Shown here piece after piece: positions 17,954 to 27,119 of a stretch of 64,000 nt of DNA. The notes under the pieces are model-generated. The model made no database searches and was not told where the DNA came from. It was given only the letters and a program-made list of their open reading frames with translations. Position 1 is the stretch's first letter. Every line of letters begins with the position of its first letter. This DNA is from Burkholderia pseudomultivorans (lineage in GTDB: Bacteria > Pseudomonadota > Gammaproteobacteria > Burkholderiales > Burkholderiaceae), in NCBI RefSeq assembly GCF_001718415.1, contig NZ_CP013378.1:1240001-1304000 (forward strand), read 5' to 3'. The position numbers were made by a program, and so were the translations under genes.

Positions 17954-20214
17954 TGAACGCACCCGACGACATCGACGAAGGCCGCCGGCACTTCATGGTC
18001 TCCGGCGCGCTTTTCGTCGCGTTCAGCCTCGCGCCGACGGCGCGCGCCGCCGCCGAAGTCGTGCTCGCCGACGAAGGCGCAGCCGTGCACGTGTCCTCGG
18101 CCACCGAAACGCTGGCCGGCAGCCTGAAGACCAACCCGCTGCTCGATGCATGGATCAAGATCGCGCCCGACGGCAAGGTCACCGTGTTTACCGGCAAGGT
18201 CGAACTCGGCACCGGCGTGCGCACCGCATTGCTGCAGGTGGCGGCCGAGGAGCTGAACATGAAGCCCTCGCTGATCACGTTCCTGACCGCCGACACCGGC
18301 GCGTCGCCGGACGAAGGCCTGACGGCCGGCAGCCACACGATGGCCGACAGCGGCACCGCGCTGCTGAACGCCGCCGCACAGGTGCGCGGCCTGCTGGTCG
18401 ACGGCGCGGCGAAGCAGTTCGGCGTCGACCCGCGCACGCTGACGGTCGCCGACGCGGTCATCAAGGCGCCGGACGGCCGCACGATGCGCTACGGCGACGC
18501 GATCCGCACCGTCGACCTGCATCGCAACGCGACGCCGACCTCTCCGCTGAAACGTCCGGACACGTTCGCGGTGATCGGCACGTCGCTTCCGCGCGTCGAC
18601 ATTCCGAACAAGGTCACGGGCGGCATCAGCTACGTGCAGGACATGGAGCTGCCCGGCATGCTGCACGCGCGCGTCGTGATGCCGCCCGTCTACGACGCGA
18701 AACTGCTGTCGTTCGACGAAGCCGCGATCCTGAAGATGCCGGGCGTCGTGCGCATCGTGCGCAACGGCAGCCTGCTCGCGGTCGTCGCGCAGGGCGAATG
18801 GCAGGCGGTGGTCGCGCAGCGCGCGCTGGCCGCCGGCAGCCGCTGGTCGCCCGGCCGGGCGCTGCCCGATCGCAAGACCGTGCATCAGGACCTGAAGCGA
18901 ATCGCGACGCAGCGCATCGAGATCGCCAACACGCATGCCGACGTCGCGCCGGCGACGAAGACGCTCACCGCCACCTTCCTGAAGAACTACCTGCTGCACG
19001 GCTCGATCGGGCCGTCGTGCGCGGTCGCGCATCTCGAGCACGGCACGCTGACCGTGTGGACGCACTCGCAGGGTGTCTATCCGCTGCGCGACGCGCTCGC
19101 CGAGATGCTGTCGATGCCGAAGGCGACGGTCCGCTGCATTCACACCGAGGGCTCCGGCTGCTACGGGCACAACGGCGCGGACGACGCGGCCGCGCATGCG
19201 GCGCTGATCGCGGCCGCGATGCCCGGCAAGCCGATCCGCGTGCAATGGATGCGCGAGCAGGAACATACGTGGGACCACTTCACGCCGGCGATGGTGACCG
19301 AACTCAGTGCCTCGCTCGACGCGAACGGCCGCATCGTCGACTGGCACTACGCGCTGTGGAGCAGCTCGCACAACGAGCGCATCGTCAATGCGGGCCGGCT
19401 GCTGCCTGCGCGCATGCTGGAGCCGCCGTTCGTGTCCGCGCCGTCGACGCCGATGCTGCAGCCGGAGGGCGGCGGCGATCGCAACGCGATCCCGCTCTAT
19501 GCGCTGCCGAACATGCACATCGTCAACAACTTCTCGCCGACGATGCCGCTGCAGACATCGGCGATGCGCTCGCTCGGCGCGCATACGAACATCTGGTCGA
19601 TCGAAAGCTTCATGGACGAACTGGCGCACGCCGCGGGCATCGATCCCGTCGAATTCCGGCTGCGGCACATGCAGGATCATCGCGCGCGCCAGGTGATCCA
19701 GCTCGCGGCAACCAGGTTCGGCTGGCCGCGGCCGCCGCGCGAGCGCAACCGCGGCGTCGGCTTCGCGTTCGGCAAGTACAAGAACCTGATGGCCTACGTC
19801 GCGATCGCGATCGACATCTCGGTCGTGCCGGAAACGGGCCAGGTGACGCTCGAGCACGCGGAAGTCGCCGTCGATGCCGGCCAGATCGTGTCGCCGGACG
19901 GCATTCGCAACCAGATCGAAGGCGGCATCGTGCAGGCCGCCAGCTGGACGCTGTACGAGGCGCTGCAATACGACTCGCAGCGCATCCGCAGCTTCGACTG
20001 GAGCAGCTATCCGATCCTCCGTTTTGGCGCCGCGCCGCAAAGCATCAACGTGCACCTGATCAATCGTCCGGGCGCGCCGTTCCTCGGTGCGGCCGAGGCC
20101 TCCATGGGGCCGACCGCTGGCGCGCTGGCCAATGCGATCTTCGACGCCACTGGCCAGCGCATGCGGGAAATGCCGTTCGCCGGCGACGGGCTCAGGCAGC
20201 GGATCGACGCGTAG
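17953..20214 (+). CDS. Molybdopterin-binding catalytic subunit (isoquinoline 1-oxidoreductase beta-like)
   Basis: A 753-residue catalytic subunit of the IorB/aldehyde-oxidase branch of the xanthine oxidase family. An RRHFMVSGALFVAF segment at the N-terminus looks like a twin-arginine signal, indicating a periplasmic enzyme. Mo-cofactor blocks include FTGKVELGTGVRTA, EGSGCYGHNGADDAA and QTSAMRSLGAHTN. The catalytic Glu is expected at E715 in GAAEASMGP. Such enzymes hydroxylate N-heteroaromatics or oxidise aldehydes with water as oxygen source; with two flavin hydroxylases nearby I favour an N-heteroaromatic substrate (inference). It is the last gene of the operon. Confidence 0.9.
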   Translation: MNAPDDIDEGRRHFMVSGALFVAFSLAPTARAAAEVVLADEGAAVHVSSATETLAGSLKTNPLLDAWIKIAPDGKVTVFTGKVELGTGVRTALLQVAAEELNMKPSLITFLTADTGASPDEGLTAGSHTMADSGTALLNAAAQVRGLLVDGAAKQFGVDPRTLTVADAVIKAPDGRTMRYGDAIRTVDLHRNATPTSPLKRPDTFAVIGTSLPRVDIPNKVTGGISYVQDMELPGMLHARVVMPPVYDAKLLSFDEAAILKMPGVVRIVRNGSLLAVVAQGEWQAVVAQRALAAGSRWSPGRALPDRKTVHQDLKRIATQRIEIANTHADVAPATKTLTATFLKNYLLHGSIGPSCAVAHLEHGTLTVWTHSQGVYPLRDALAEMLSMPKATVRCIHTEGSGCYGHNGADDAAAHAALIAAAMPGKPIRVQWMREQEHTWDHFTPAMVTELSASLDANGRIVDWHYALWSSSHNERIVNAGRLLPARMLEPPFVSAPSTPMLQPEGGGDRNAIPLYALPNMHIVNNFSPTMPLQTSAMRSLGAHTNIWSIESFMDELAHAAGIDPVEFRLRHMQDHRARQVIQLAATRFGWPRPPRERNRGVGFAFGKYKNLMAYVAIAIDISVVPETGQVTLEHAEVAVDAGQIVSPDGIRNQIEGGIVQAASWTLYEALQYDSQRIRSFDWSSYPILRFGAAPQSINVHLINRPGAPFLGAAEASMGPTAGALANAIFDATGQRMREMPFAGDGLRQRIDA

Positions 20215-20268
20215 CGGCACCCCACCGACAATCGCGTCCGCAATACACAGCCGGGAGACTTCTGAACG

Positions 20269-21186
20269 ATGGATACCTTGCTTTCGATGCGCGTGTTTAC
20301 GCGCATCGTCGAGACGGGCAGCTTCACGCGCGCGTCGGACACGACCGGGCTCACGACGCCGCGCGTGTCCGCGCTGCTGAGCACGCTGGAGCAGCATCTC
20401 GGCTGCCGGCTGCTGAACCGCACCACGCGCCGGATCTCGCTGACCGAGGACGGGCAGGCCTATTACGAACGCTGCGTCGGCGTGCTGCGCGAGATCGACG
20501 ACATGGAAGCGGCGGTATCGCAGGCGCGCAACGTGCCGCGCGGCCGGCTGAGAGTGAACCTGCCGCCGGCGATGGCCAAGCAGATCATGGTGCCCGCGCT
20601 GCCGGAATTCCTCGCTGCCCATCCGGGCATCTCGGTCGAACTCGGTGTCACCGATCGCCAGATCGATCTGGTCGGCGAAGGGGTCGACTGCGTCGTGCGC
20701 ATCGGCGCGCTAGACGACTCGGGGCTGGTCGCGAAACGGATCGGCAGCCTGACCACCTGCACCTGCGCGGCCCCCGCGTATCTCGAACGATGCGGCGCCC
20801 CCGAAACGGTGGACGAGCTCGCGCAGCACGTCGCGATCAGCCACATCTCGGCCGACACCGGCCGGCCGCGTCCCTGGGATTACCTGGTCGACGGCGAAAC
20901 GCGCATCGTGCAGATGTGCGGCACCGTCGCGGTCAATGACGCCGATACCTACATCGCGTGCGGCGTCGCCGGAATCGGCCTGATCAAGACCTCGCTGTAC
21001 CTGGTCGAGCCGTATCTGAAATCGGGGCGCCTGCGCGAGGTGCTGACCGATTTCAACACGCCGCCGCGGCCGATCTCGATCCTGTATCCGCCCAACCGGC
21101 ATACGCCCGTCAAGCTCAAGGTGTTCGTCGACTGGCTGGCGGGACTGTTCGCGCAGATTCCGACGCTGCAGGGCAGGCGCAGCTGA
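20269..21186 (+). CDS. LysR-family transcriptional regulator
   Basis: A 305-residue LysR regulator. The N-terminal winged helix (MDTLLSMRVFTRIVETGSF, ..RLLNRTTRRISLTEDG) is followed by a substrate-binding domain of the AaeR/DmlR type (PAMAKQIMVPALPEFLAAHP, ..ADTYIACGVAGIG). It reads in the same direction as the molybdenum hydroxylase genes and starts 54 bp after them, so it may be co-transcribed and respond to a pathway compound. ATG 20269 is preceded by GGGAGA at a suitable distance. Confidence 0.9.
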   Translation: MDTLLSMRVFTRIVETGSFTRASDTTGLTTPRVSALLSTLEQHLGCRLLNRTTRRISLTEDGQAYYERCVGVLREIDDMEAAVSQARNVPRGRLRVNLPPAMAKQIMVPALPEFLAAHPGISVELGVTDRQIDLVGEGVDCVVRIGALDDSGLVAKRIGSLTTCTCAAPAYLERCGAPETVDELAQHVAISHISADTGRPRPWDYLVDGETRIVQMCGTVAVNDADTYIACGVAGIGLIKTSLYLVEPYLKSGRLREVLTDFNTPPRPISILYPPNRHTPVKLKVFVDWLAGLFAQIPTLQGRRS

Positions 21187-21261
21187 ATCACGCAACCGAA
21201 GCACGCGGTGGACGCCGCCGGGCGCGCGCCGCGGCGGGCACCGCATCGATCGGGTTCACGT

Positions 21262-21569
21262 GAATCAATCGCGGCCCTGGCCGCCGCCATTACGCTGAAC
21301 CGCGTCGGCCACGTCGTCGTCCATGAGCGCCGCGGCGGGCTGTGGCCGCATCTCGACGGCGGCGTCAGGGCGCTGCGTCGCATGACGGCATTTCTCGACG
21401 CGCACGGCGACGAAGGCGCTCGCCGACGCCGTCACCGTCGCGCAGGCGCTGCTTCCGCGCCCGATATCACGTCGCGCACCGCGTCGTAGGCGGCCACGCA
21501 CGAGTCGCATCGGCGGGCCTCGCCAGCGCCAGCGTACGGTCCGCGGCCCATCTCGGCATCCGCACATGA
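21262..21569 (+). pseudogene. Decayed FAD monooxygenase (internal deletion and frameshift)
   Basis: The frame from 21262 reads ESIAALAAAITLNRVGHVVV, then GGVRALRRMTAFLDAHG, a clear match to residues 7-50 of the monooxygenase at 13901 (GSIAGLTAALTLDCIGH, GGVAVLRRMMAFLEQHG). At about 21410 the homology jumps, in a different frame, to TKALADAVTVAQALLP. That matches TSKAAHDAVSLAEALPA near residue 325 of the same enzyme, so about 270 codons are missing. A possible C-terminal vestige ends at the TGA at 21567-21569. No start codon with a ribosome binding site remains. This was once a further flavin hydroxylase gene. Confidence 0.75.
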
Positions 21570-21637
21570 ACCCGCCTACGGTCCGTCCCCTTTGCATGGC
21601 ACGCAATGCTCGATTGCGCGCCGGACCCATTCCGCTG

Positions 21638-21655
21638 TTATCGATCGATCAATAA
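21638..21655 (+). promoter_or_regulatory. Candidate TetR operator (MFS promoter)
   Basis: TTATCGATCGATCAATAA contains the 14-mer TTATCGATCGATCA, which differs at one defined position from TTATCNANCGATAA. It lies about 100 bp upstream of the MFS start codon and is followed by GCTTGACATCAATG, where TTGACA is a good -35 hexamer (21658-21663). An operator next to a -35 box suits repression. Confidence 0.5.
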
Positions 21656-21753
21656 GCTTGACATCAATGCGGCGGTCTCCGTTTCGCCGCGACGGCAATC
21701 GCAACGCCCGCCCGGTCTTCGGGCACCCGACATCTCAATCCAAGGAGTCGACC

Positions 21754-22971
21754 ATGTCAGCAGAACCTACCCCGCTCCCGGCCCACGGGCACGCGGCCAA
21801 GCTCACGCAGGGCCTCATCCTGCTGTTCGCGTTCAGTTGCGGCGCGATCGTCGCCAACCTGTACTACGCGCAGCCGATAACCGAACTCATCGCGCCGAGT
21901 CTCCATATGTCGGGTGAATCGGCGAGCCTGATCGTGTCGCTCACCCAGATCGGCTACGCACTCGGCCTGTTCTTCATCGTGCCGCTCGGCGATCTGCTCG
22001 AGAACCGCAAGCTGATGATCGTCACGGCCCTCGTGTCGATCGCCAGCCTCGCGGCGGCAGCGGCCGCGCAGACGCCCGGCCTGTTCCTCGTGATTTCGCT
22101 GCTGGTCGGCTTCAGCTCGGTGGCCGTCCAGATCCTGGTGCCGCTCGCCGCGCACCTCGCGCCGGATCATTCGCGCGGCCGCGTGGTCGGCACGATCATG
22201 AGCGGGCTGCTGCTCGGCATCCTGCTCGCCCGTCCGCTGTCGAGCGTGGTCGCCGACGCGTTCGGCTGGCGCTTCGTGTTCGCCGCCGCGGCCGTGCTGA
22301 TGACGCTCGTGACGACCGTGCTCGCGCTGACGATCCCGTCGCGCCGGCCCGATCATCGCGCGACTTACTTCGAACTGATCGGGTCGCTGCTGCATCTGGT
22401 CCGCACGATGCCGGTGCTGCGCCATCGCGCCTTTTACCAGGGCCTGATGTTCGCGTCGTTCAGCCTGTTCTGGACCGCCGTGCCGGTCGAGCTGACGCGT
22501 CACTACGGCCTGTCGCAATCGGCCATCGGCCTGTTCGCGCTGGTCGGCGCGATCGGCGCGACGTCGGCGCCGGTCGCGGGCCGCCTCGCGGACGCCGGCC
22601 ATACCGTACGGGCGACGCTGATCGCGCTGGTTGCCGGCGCGCTGTCGTACGCCGTCGCGCTGATCCATGGCGCCGGCCTGTACGGCCTCGTCGTCACGGG
22701 CATCGTGCTCGATTTCGCGGTGCAGATGAACATGGTGCTCGGCCAGCGCGAAATCTACGCGCTGCATGCGGCGAGCCGCAACCGCCTGAACGCACTGTAC
22801 ATGACGAGCATCTTCATCGGCGGCGCGGTCGGCTCCGCGCTCGCGAGCCCGCTCTACGAGCATGGCGGCTGGCCGCTCGTCGCCGCCGTCGCCGGCGCGT
22901 TCCCGATCGTTGCGCTCGCGCACTACCTCGCCATCGGGCGTCCGCACGCGGAACGCCACGCACGAACCTGA
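21754..22971 (+). CDS. MFS transporter
   Basis: A 405-residue inner-membrane protein with 12 predicted helices of the major facilitator superfamily. Typical pieces are GAIVANLYYAQPITELI in helix 1, PLGDLLENRKLM in the cytoplasmic 2-3 loop and a second-half loop GRLADAGHTVR. It could import the pathway substrate or export an intermediate; direction cannot be told from sequence. The start is ATG 21754 with AAGGAG upstream. A candidate TetR operator and a TTGACA box lie about 100 bp before it, and the Old Yellow Enzyme gene follows in the same direction. Confidence 0.85.
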   Translation: MSAEPTPLPAHGHAAKLTQGLILLFAFSCGAIVANLYYAQPITELIAPSLHMSGESASLIVSLTQIGYALGLFFIVPLGDLLENRKLMIVTALVSIASLAAAAAAQTPGLFLVISLLVGFSSVAVQILVPLAAHLAPDHSRGRVVGTIMSGLLLGILLARPLSSVVADAFGWRFVFAAAAVLMTLVTTVLALTIPSRRPDHRATYFELIGSLLHLVRTMPVLRHRAFYQGLMFASFSLFWTAVPVELTRHYGLSQSAIGLFALVGAIGATSAPVAGRLADAGHTVRATLIALVAGALSYAVALIHGAGLYGLVVTGIVLDFAVQMNMVLGQREIYALHAASRNRLNALYMTSIFIGGAVGSALASPLYEHGGWPLVAAVAGAFPIVALAHYLAIGRPHAERHART

Positions 22972-23137
22972 ACCGGCGCCGGCACCGGTTCACGCGCGAA
23001 CGCCGCACCGGTCGTTCGCGCGCCGGAACGCTGCCGGCACATCGCTTACCGAACTTTACGCGGGGCCCGTCGTTGCGCCGTCGCCATCGAACGCTACGCA
23101 GCGACGCCCGCCCCGCATCACGCAAAAGGAATCCATC

Positions 23138-24250
23138 ATGTCTTCCCTGCTCAGCCACTACGATCTGCGCGGCCTGTCGCTTCCCAACCGCATCGTGATG
23201 GGGCCGATGACGCGTTCGCGCGCGCCGTCGCGCGGCCAGCCGACCGAACTGATGGCCGAATACTATGCGCAGCGCGCATCCGCCGGCCTGATCGTGACAG
23301 AGGCAACCAACGTCAGCCCGGCCTCCGCAGCATTCGAACTGACGCCGGGGCTCGTCACCGACGAGCAGGCGGCCGGCTGGAAGCGGATCACGGACGCGGT
23401 CCATGCGAACGGCGGCCGCATCTTCGCGCAGCTGTGGCACGGCGGCCGCGTCAGCTCGCTGACGCTGCTCGGCGGAGAAGCGCCGCTGTCGCCGTCCGGC
23501 GTCAACGACGATCTCGAGCAACTGCAGGTATGGGCGCAGTTGCAGAACGGCTATTACACGAAGATTCACGCGACCCCGTCGCGGGCGATGACGACCGAAG
23601 AAGTCGCCGCAACGGTCGACGAATTCCGCCAGGCAGCCGTCCGCGCGAAGGCGGCCGGCTTCGACGGCGTCGAAATCCATGCCGCCAACGGCTACCTGCC
23701 GCACCAGTTCCTGTCGTCGACGCTGAATCGCCGCGACGACCGCTACGGCGGCTCGCTCGCGAACCGCGCGCGCTTCCTTGCGGAGATCGTCGACGCGGTC
23801 GGCGGCGTGATGCCGCTGAGCCGCGTGGGCGTGCGCATTTCGCCGTACGCGAAGTACAACAACGTGCGCGACGCGGATCCCGATGCGACGTACGCGTATG
23901 TCGGCCGCCTGCTCGACGAAGCCGGCGTCGCGTACGTGCACGCGGCGGACACCAACGGCTGGAGCGGCGAGCCCGACCTGCCGCGCATCGTCGAGAACAC
24001 GCGCAAGCACTTCGGCGGCACGCTGGTCGTCAACGGCGGCATCGCGCCGGATGCCGCGCAGGCGCTGATCGACGCAGGCGACGCCGATCTCGTCGCGTTC
24101 GCACGCGCGTACATCGCCAACCCCGATCTCGTTGAACGCATCGCGGCAAATGCGCCGCTTGCGGCGCCGAAGGCGGTCGGCTGGTATGGCGGCGACCGCG
24201 CCGGTTACGTCGACTATGCGCGCCACGATGGCGCGGACGCGGACGCCTGA
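23138..24250 (+). CDS. Old Yellow Enzyme-family FMN ene-reductase
   Basis: A 370-residue TIM-barrel flavoprotein of the OYE/NemA family, which reduces activated C=C bonds (and some nitro compounds) with NAD(P)H. Active-site features are the HAAN pair H181/N184 that binds the substrate carbonyl, MGPMTRS with the FMN-tuning Thr at 25, and the conserved NRRDDRYGGS block. It lies 166 bp behind the MFS gene. It could reduce an unsaturated ring-cleavage product or an electrophile formed by the monooxygenases. AAGGA precedes the ATG, and a strong bidirectional hairpin follows the stop. Confidence 0.9.
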   Translation: MSSLLSHYDLRGLSLPNRIVMGPMTRSRAPSRGQPTELMAEYYAQRASAGLIVTEATNVSPASAAFELTPGLVTDEQAAGWKRITDAVHANGGRIFAQLWHGGRVSSLTLLGGEAPLSPSGVNDDLEQLQVWAQLQNGYYTKIHATPSRAMTTEEVAATVDEFRQAAVRAKAAGFDGVEIHAANGYLPHQFLSSTLNRRDDRYGGSLANRARFLAEIVDAVGGVMPLSRVGVRISPYAKYNNVRDADPDATYAYVGRLLDEAGVAYVHAADTNGWSGEPDLPRIVENTRKHFGGTLVVNGGIAPDAAQALIDAGDADLVAFARAYIANPDLVERIAANAPLAAPKAVGWYGGDRAGYVDYARHDGADADA

Positions 24251-24284
24251 TCGGCCATACGGTCGGCAAGCGGACTTGCCGACA

Positions 24285-24317
24285 AAGCCGGCCGGATCTG
24301 CGCGATCCGGCCGGCTT
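24285..24317. terminator. Bidirectional hairpin between convergent genes
   Basis: AAGCCGGCCGGATC (24285-24298) and GATCCGGCCGGCTT (24304-24317) form a perfect 14-bp stem with a 5-base loop, midway between the OYE stop (24250) and the stop of the leftward HD-like gene (24322). Flanking A and T residues give it short tails on both strands. Confidence 0.8.
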
Positions 24318-24321
24318 CATG

Positions 24322-24993
24322 TCAGGCGTCCTTCCAGCGTGCGCCCAGCACGCGTCCGCAGAAATTCGGCCGATGAAAATCCGGATCGGCGCGCTCGAGC
24401 ACGTCGGCGCTCCAGGTGCCGAACGTCGATGCCGGCCGGTGCGCGACGCCGCGCGCAACCGCGTCGAGGAAGGCCTCGCCGAACCCGTCGCCACGTGGGT
24501 AGGCCGCGAGCAGCGCGCGCCGCTCCTCGGGCGAATACGCGTCGAAGTCGACGCCCATCAGGTCGGTCGATACCGCCGACGCCAGTGCGCGAGCGAGCGG
24601 CGACACGCGCGCGGCCACGCCCGGCGTCGTATGGAGCGCGATCGCGCGCCACACGTCGTCGCGCATGCACTGCGAGGTCTGATGGCGCAGCAGGAACGCA
24701 TGGGCGGCATCGGCACTGTCGAGCTCGTAGCGCGCGGTCGAACGGCCGTACGCCGTACTCAGCCCCATGTTGGCGTACATCGCGGCGACATACAGCGCAT
24801 CGGCGTCGCAGGGCTCCTTCGCGCGCCGGGCCGCGAGCGACGCGAGCACGAATAGCCGGCAGGCGTGATCGGCAATCGCGCGCGGCAGCGACGCACGCGC
24901 CGCCTCGGCGGCTTCGACCGCCATCTGCGACCGCGGTATGCGCACGCCCGCGACTTCGTCGTCGGCAGGTGCGCACGTTTGCGCTGTACTCAT
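24322..24993 (-). CDS. HD-like paralogue with lost HD motif (probable pseudoenzyme)
   Basis: A 223-residue protein clearly homologous to the HD-domain protein at 1277-1918: shared blocks include RAIALH, DAAHAFL, GVAHRPA, ADVLERADPDF and NFCGRVLG. The metal-binding HD pair, H65-D66 in the paralogue (ALFHDFGLT), is replaced by A74-N75 (AMYANMGLS). The outer histidines H43 and H121 remain. Without the HD pair it is unlikely to hold the usual metal and may be a regulatory or binding protein. ATG 24993 has AGGAGA upstream; a longer upstream frame exists but has no comparable start. It reads leftward, downstream of the amidohydrolase. Confidence 0.8.
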   Translation of the reverse strand: MSTAQTCAPADDEVAGVRIPRSQMAVEAAEAARASLPRAIADHACRLFVLASLAARRAKEPCDADALYVAAMYANMGLSTAYGRSTARYELDSADAAHAFLLRHQTSQCMRDDVWRAIALHTTPGVAARVSPLARALASAVSTDLMGVDFDAYSPEERRALLAAYPRGDGFGEAFLDAVARGVAHRPASTFGTWSADVLERADPDFHRPNFCGRVLGARWKDA

Positions 24994-25085
24994 TTCGTCT
25001 CCTTCTGCCCCCTGCCGGGGCGGCAAATTGTCGATCGTTCGCGGCGCCCGTCGACGCAAGCGGTCACGCGCCGCCTGACGCCGCC

Positions 25086-26963
25086 CTAGCAGGCGGCGCT
25101 CGGTTGACGGAATCCTGCGCAGCGCTCCAGCGCGTCCATCGCCGCTGCATGGAGGCACTGTGTGAAACGAGTGCGCGCGCGCGCGGTGCTGTCGTGCGGG
25201 CCGCGATCGGGCGCGGCGCACACCGGCACGGACACCGCCGGCTGTCGCCGGCCGGTGCCACCGAACTCGGCCACCGGCGACCACGCGGGGCTGATCGCCA
25301 GCGGCGGCGGCGCGAGCGGCGCAAATTCCGCGTCCGCATGCACGACCTTGCCGCCCACGACGGTCAGCACCGACGACAGCGACTTGATCTGCGTTTCGTC
25401 GATCGTGAAGTAATCGTCGGTCAGCACCGCGAAATCCGCGTACTGACCGGGCACCAGCGCCCCCTTCCGATCGTCCTCGTTCGAGAACCACGCGCTGCCG
25501 ACCGTGTAGCGGCGCAGCGCTTCCATGCGACTGAGCCGGTTGCACTCGGGATAGAGCGCCGTGCCGCCGACCGTACGCCCCGACACCATCCAGTACAGCG
25601 ACAGGAACGGGTTGTAGCTCGCGATTCGGGTCGCGTCGGTGCCCGCGCCGACCGGCAGCCCGGCCGCCAGCATCGTGCGGATCGGCGGCGCGCGCATCGC
25701 GGCCTGCGCGCCGTAGCGCGCGATGAAATACTCGCCCTGGAACGCCATCCGGTGCTGGACCGTCACGCCGCCGCCGAGCGCGGCGATGCGCGCGATGTTC
25801 GCATCCGAAATCGTCTCGCAGTGGTCGAAGAACCAGCGCAGCCCGTCGAACGGAACGTCACGGTTCACCGCTTCGAGCACGTTCAGGAAGCGGCCGATCG
25901 ATTCGTCGTACGTCGCGTGCAGCCGGAACGGCCAGCGGTGCCGCACCAGCAGGCGGACCACCGCGGCGAGTTCGGCCTCGAGCGCGGCGGGCAGGTCGGG
26001 GCGCGGTTCGAGAAAATTGCCGAAATCGGCGGCCGAGTACACCAGCAGCTCGCCGGCGCCGTTCATCCGCAGGAACGCGTCGCCGTCGCCGGGCTTCGCC
26101 AGCGTCACCCAGCGCGCGTAGTCGTCGAGCTCCCGTCCGGCATGCTGCACGAACAGGCTATAGGCGATGCGCACCGTCATCTCGCCGCGCTGCGCGAGCG
26201 TCATGATCGCGGCATAGTCGTCCGGATAGGCCTGGAAATCGCCGCCGGCATCGATCGCGCTCGTCACGCCGAGGCGGTTCAGTTCGCGCATGAAATGCCG
26301 CATCGAATTCATCTGGTCGTCGATGCCGAGCTTCGGGCCCTTCTCGAGCGCGGTGTGAAGCACGCCCATGTCCGGGCGCGCGATCAGCATGCCGGTCGGC
26401 CGGCCGAGGCGATCGCGCTGGATCTCGCCGCCGGGCGGATCGGATGTGTCGCGACCATAGCCGATCGCGCGCAGTGCGGCCGCGTTCAGCAGCGCACTGT
26501 CGCCGAGGTGCATGATGAAGACCGGCGTGTCGGGCGCGATCGCGTTGAGTTCGGCCACCGTCGGCCCGCGCTTTTCGGCGAACTGGAATTCGGTCCAGCC
26601 GCCGACCACGCGCACCCACTGCGGCGCCGGCGTCCGTAACACCTGGCGACGCAGCATCGCGAGCGCGTCGGCCAGCGTCGGCACGCCGTCCCAGCGCAAC
26701 TCCAGGTTGAAATTCAGGCCGCCGCGAATCACGTGCAGGTGCGAATCGTTCAGCCCCGGAATGACGGTGCGGCCGTTCAGGTCGATGCGAAGCGTGTCGG
26801 CGCGCGCATGGCGCATCACCTCGTGCCCGCTGCCGGTCGCGAGGATCCGGCCGTCCTTCACCGCGAGTGCGGTCACGAACGACTGCCGGTCGTCCTGCGT
26901 CGCGATCTTGCCGTTGCATACGATGAGGTCCGCCGCTGCGGCGGATTCCTTCGCCTTAAGCAC
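25086..26963 (-). CDS. YtcJ-like amidohydrolase (amidohydrolase family 3)
   Basis: A 625-residue metal-dependent hydrolase of the YtcJ/Amidohydro_3 group. It has an N-terminal composite barrel (DLIVCNGKIATQD), the metal motif HLH in GLNDSHLHV, a central FRLHATYD block, FDHCE and the late GTDATR Asp. Family members hydrolyse amide, N-formyl or cyclic imide bonds; the substrate is unknown. It has about 60 extra C-terminal residues after the barrel. The start is GTG 26963 with GGGAGG eight bases upstream. The HD-like gene follows 92 bp downstream, probably in one transcript. Confidence 0.85.
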   Translation of the reverse strand: MLKAKESAAAADLIVCNGKIATQDDRQSFVTALAVKDGRILATGSGHEVMRHARADTLRIDLNGRTVIPGLNDSHLHVIRGGLNFNLELRWDGVPTLADALAMLRRQVLRTPAPQWVRVVGGWTEFQFAEKRGPTVAELNAIAPDTPVFIMHLGDSALLNAAALRAIGYGRDTSDPPGGEIQRDRLGRPTGMLIARPDMGVLHTALEKGPKLGIDDQMNSMRHFMRELNRLGVTSAIDAGGDFQAYPDDYAAIMTLAQRGEMTVRIAYSLFVQHAGRELDDYARWVTLAKPGDGDAFLRMNGAGELLVYSAADFGNFLEPRPDLPAALEAELAAVVRLLVRHRWPFRLHATYDESIGRFLNVLEAVNRDVPFDGLRWFFDHCETISDANIARIAALGGGVTVQHRMAFQGEYFIARYGAQAAMRAPPIRTMLAAGLPVGAGTDATRIASYNPFLSLYWMVSGRTVGGTALYPECNRLSRMEALRRYTVGSAWFSNEDDRKGALVPGQYADFAVLTDDYFTIDETQIKSLSSVLTVVGGKVVHADAEFAPLAPPPLAISPAWSPVAEFGGTGRRQPAVSVPVCAAPDRGPHDSTARARTRFTQCLHAAAMDALERCAGFRQPSAAC

Positions 26964-27119
26964 CGTCGGGCCTCCCGCTTGCGCCGCAGGCCGGGCCGCG
27001 CGTCGCGTACCCCCGGTTTGACGATTGACGGACCATCCACTTCCCCTTGAACATTGAACGATTGGGCCGGCGGGCCGCGGTGCAGTCGCGCGGCCGCCTC
27101 CTGCGCGGGCCGGGCGCCG

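Noticed and set aside
8915..20214. Assignment to the known nicotinate or nicotine pathways
   Set aside because: Some parts fit (Mo hydroxylase, flavin hydroxylase, isochorismatase-like amidase), but no recognisable 2,5-dihydroxypyridine dioxygenase, deformylase or maleate isomerase is present.
17746..20622. 958-codon minus-strand frame across the molybdenum hydroxylase
   Set aside because: Arg/His-rich translation without any domain; the plus strand carries the complete Mo subunit.
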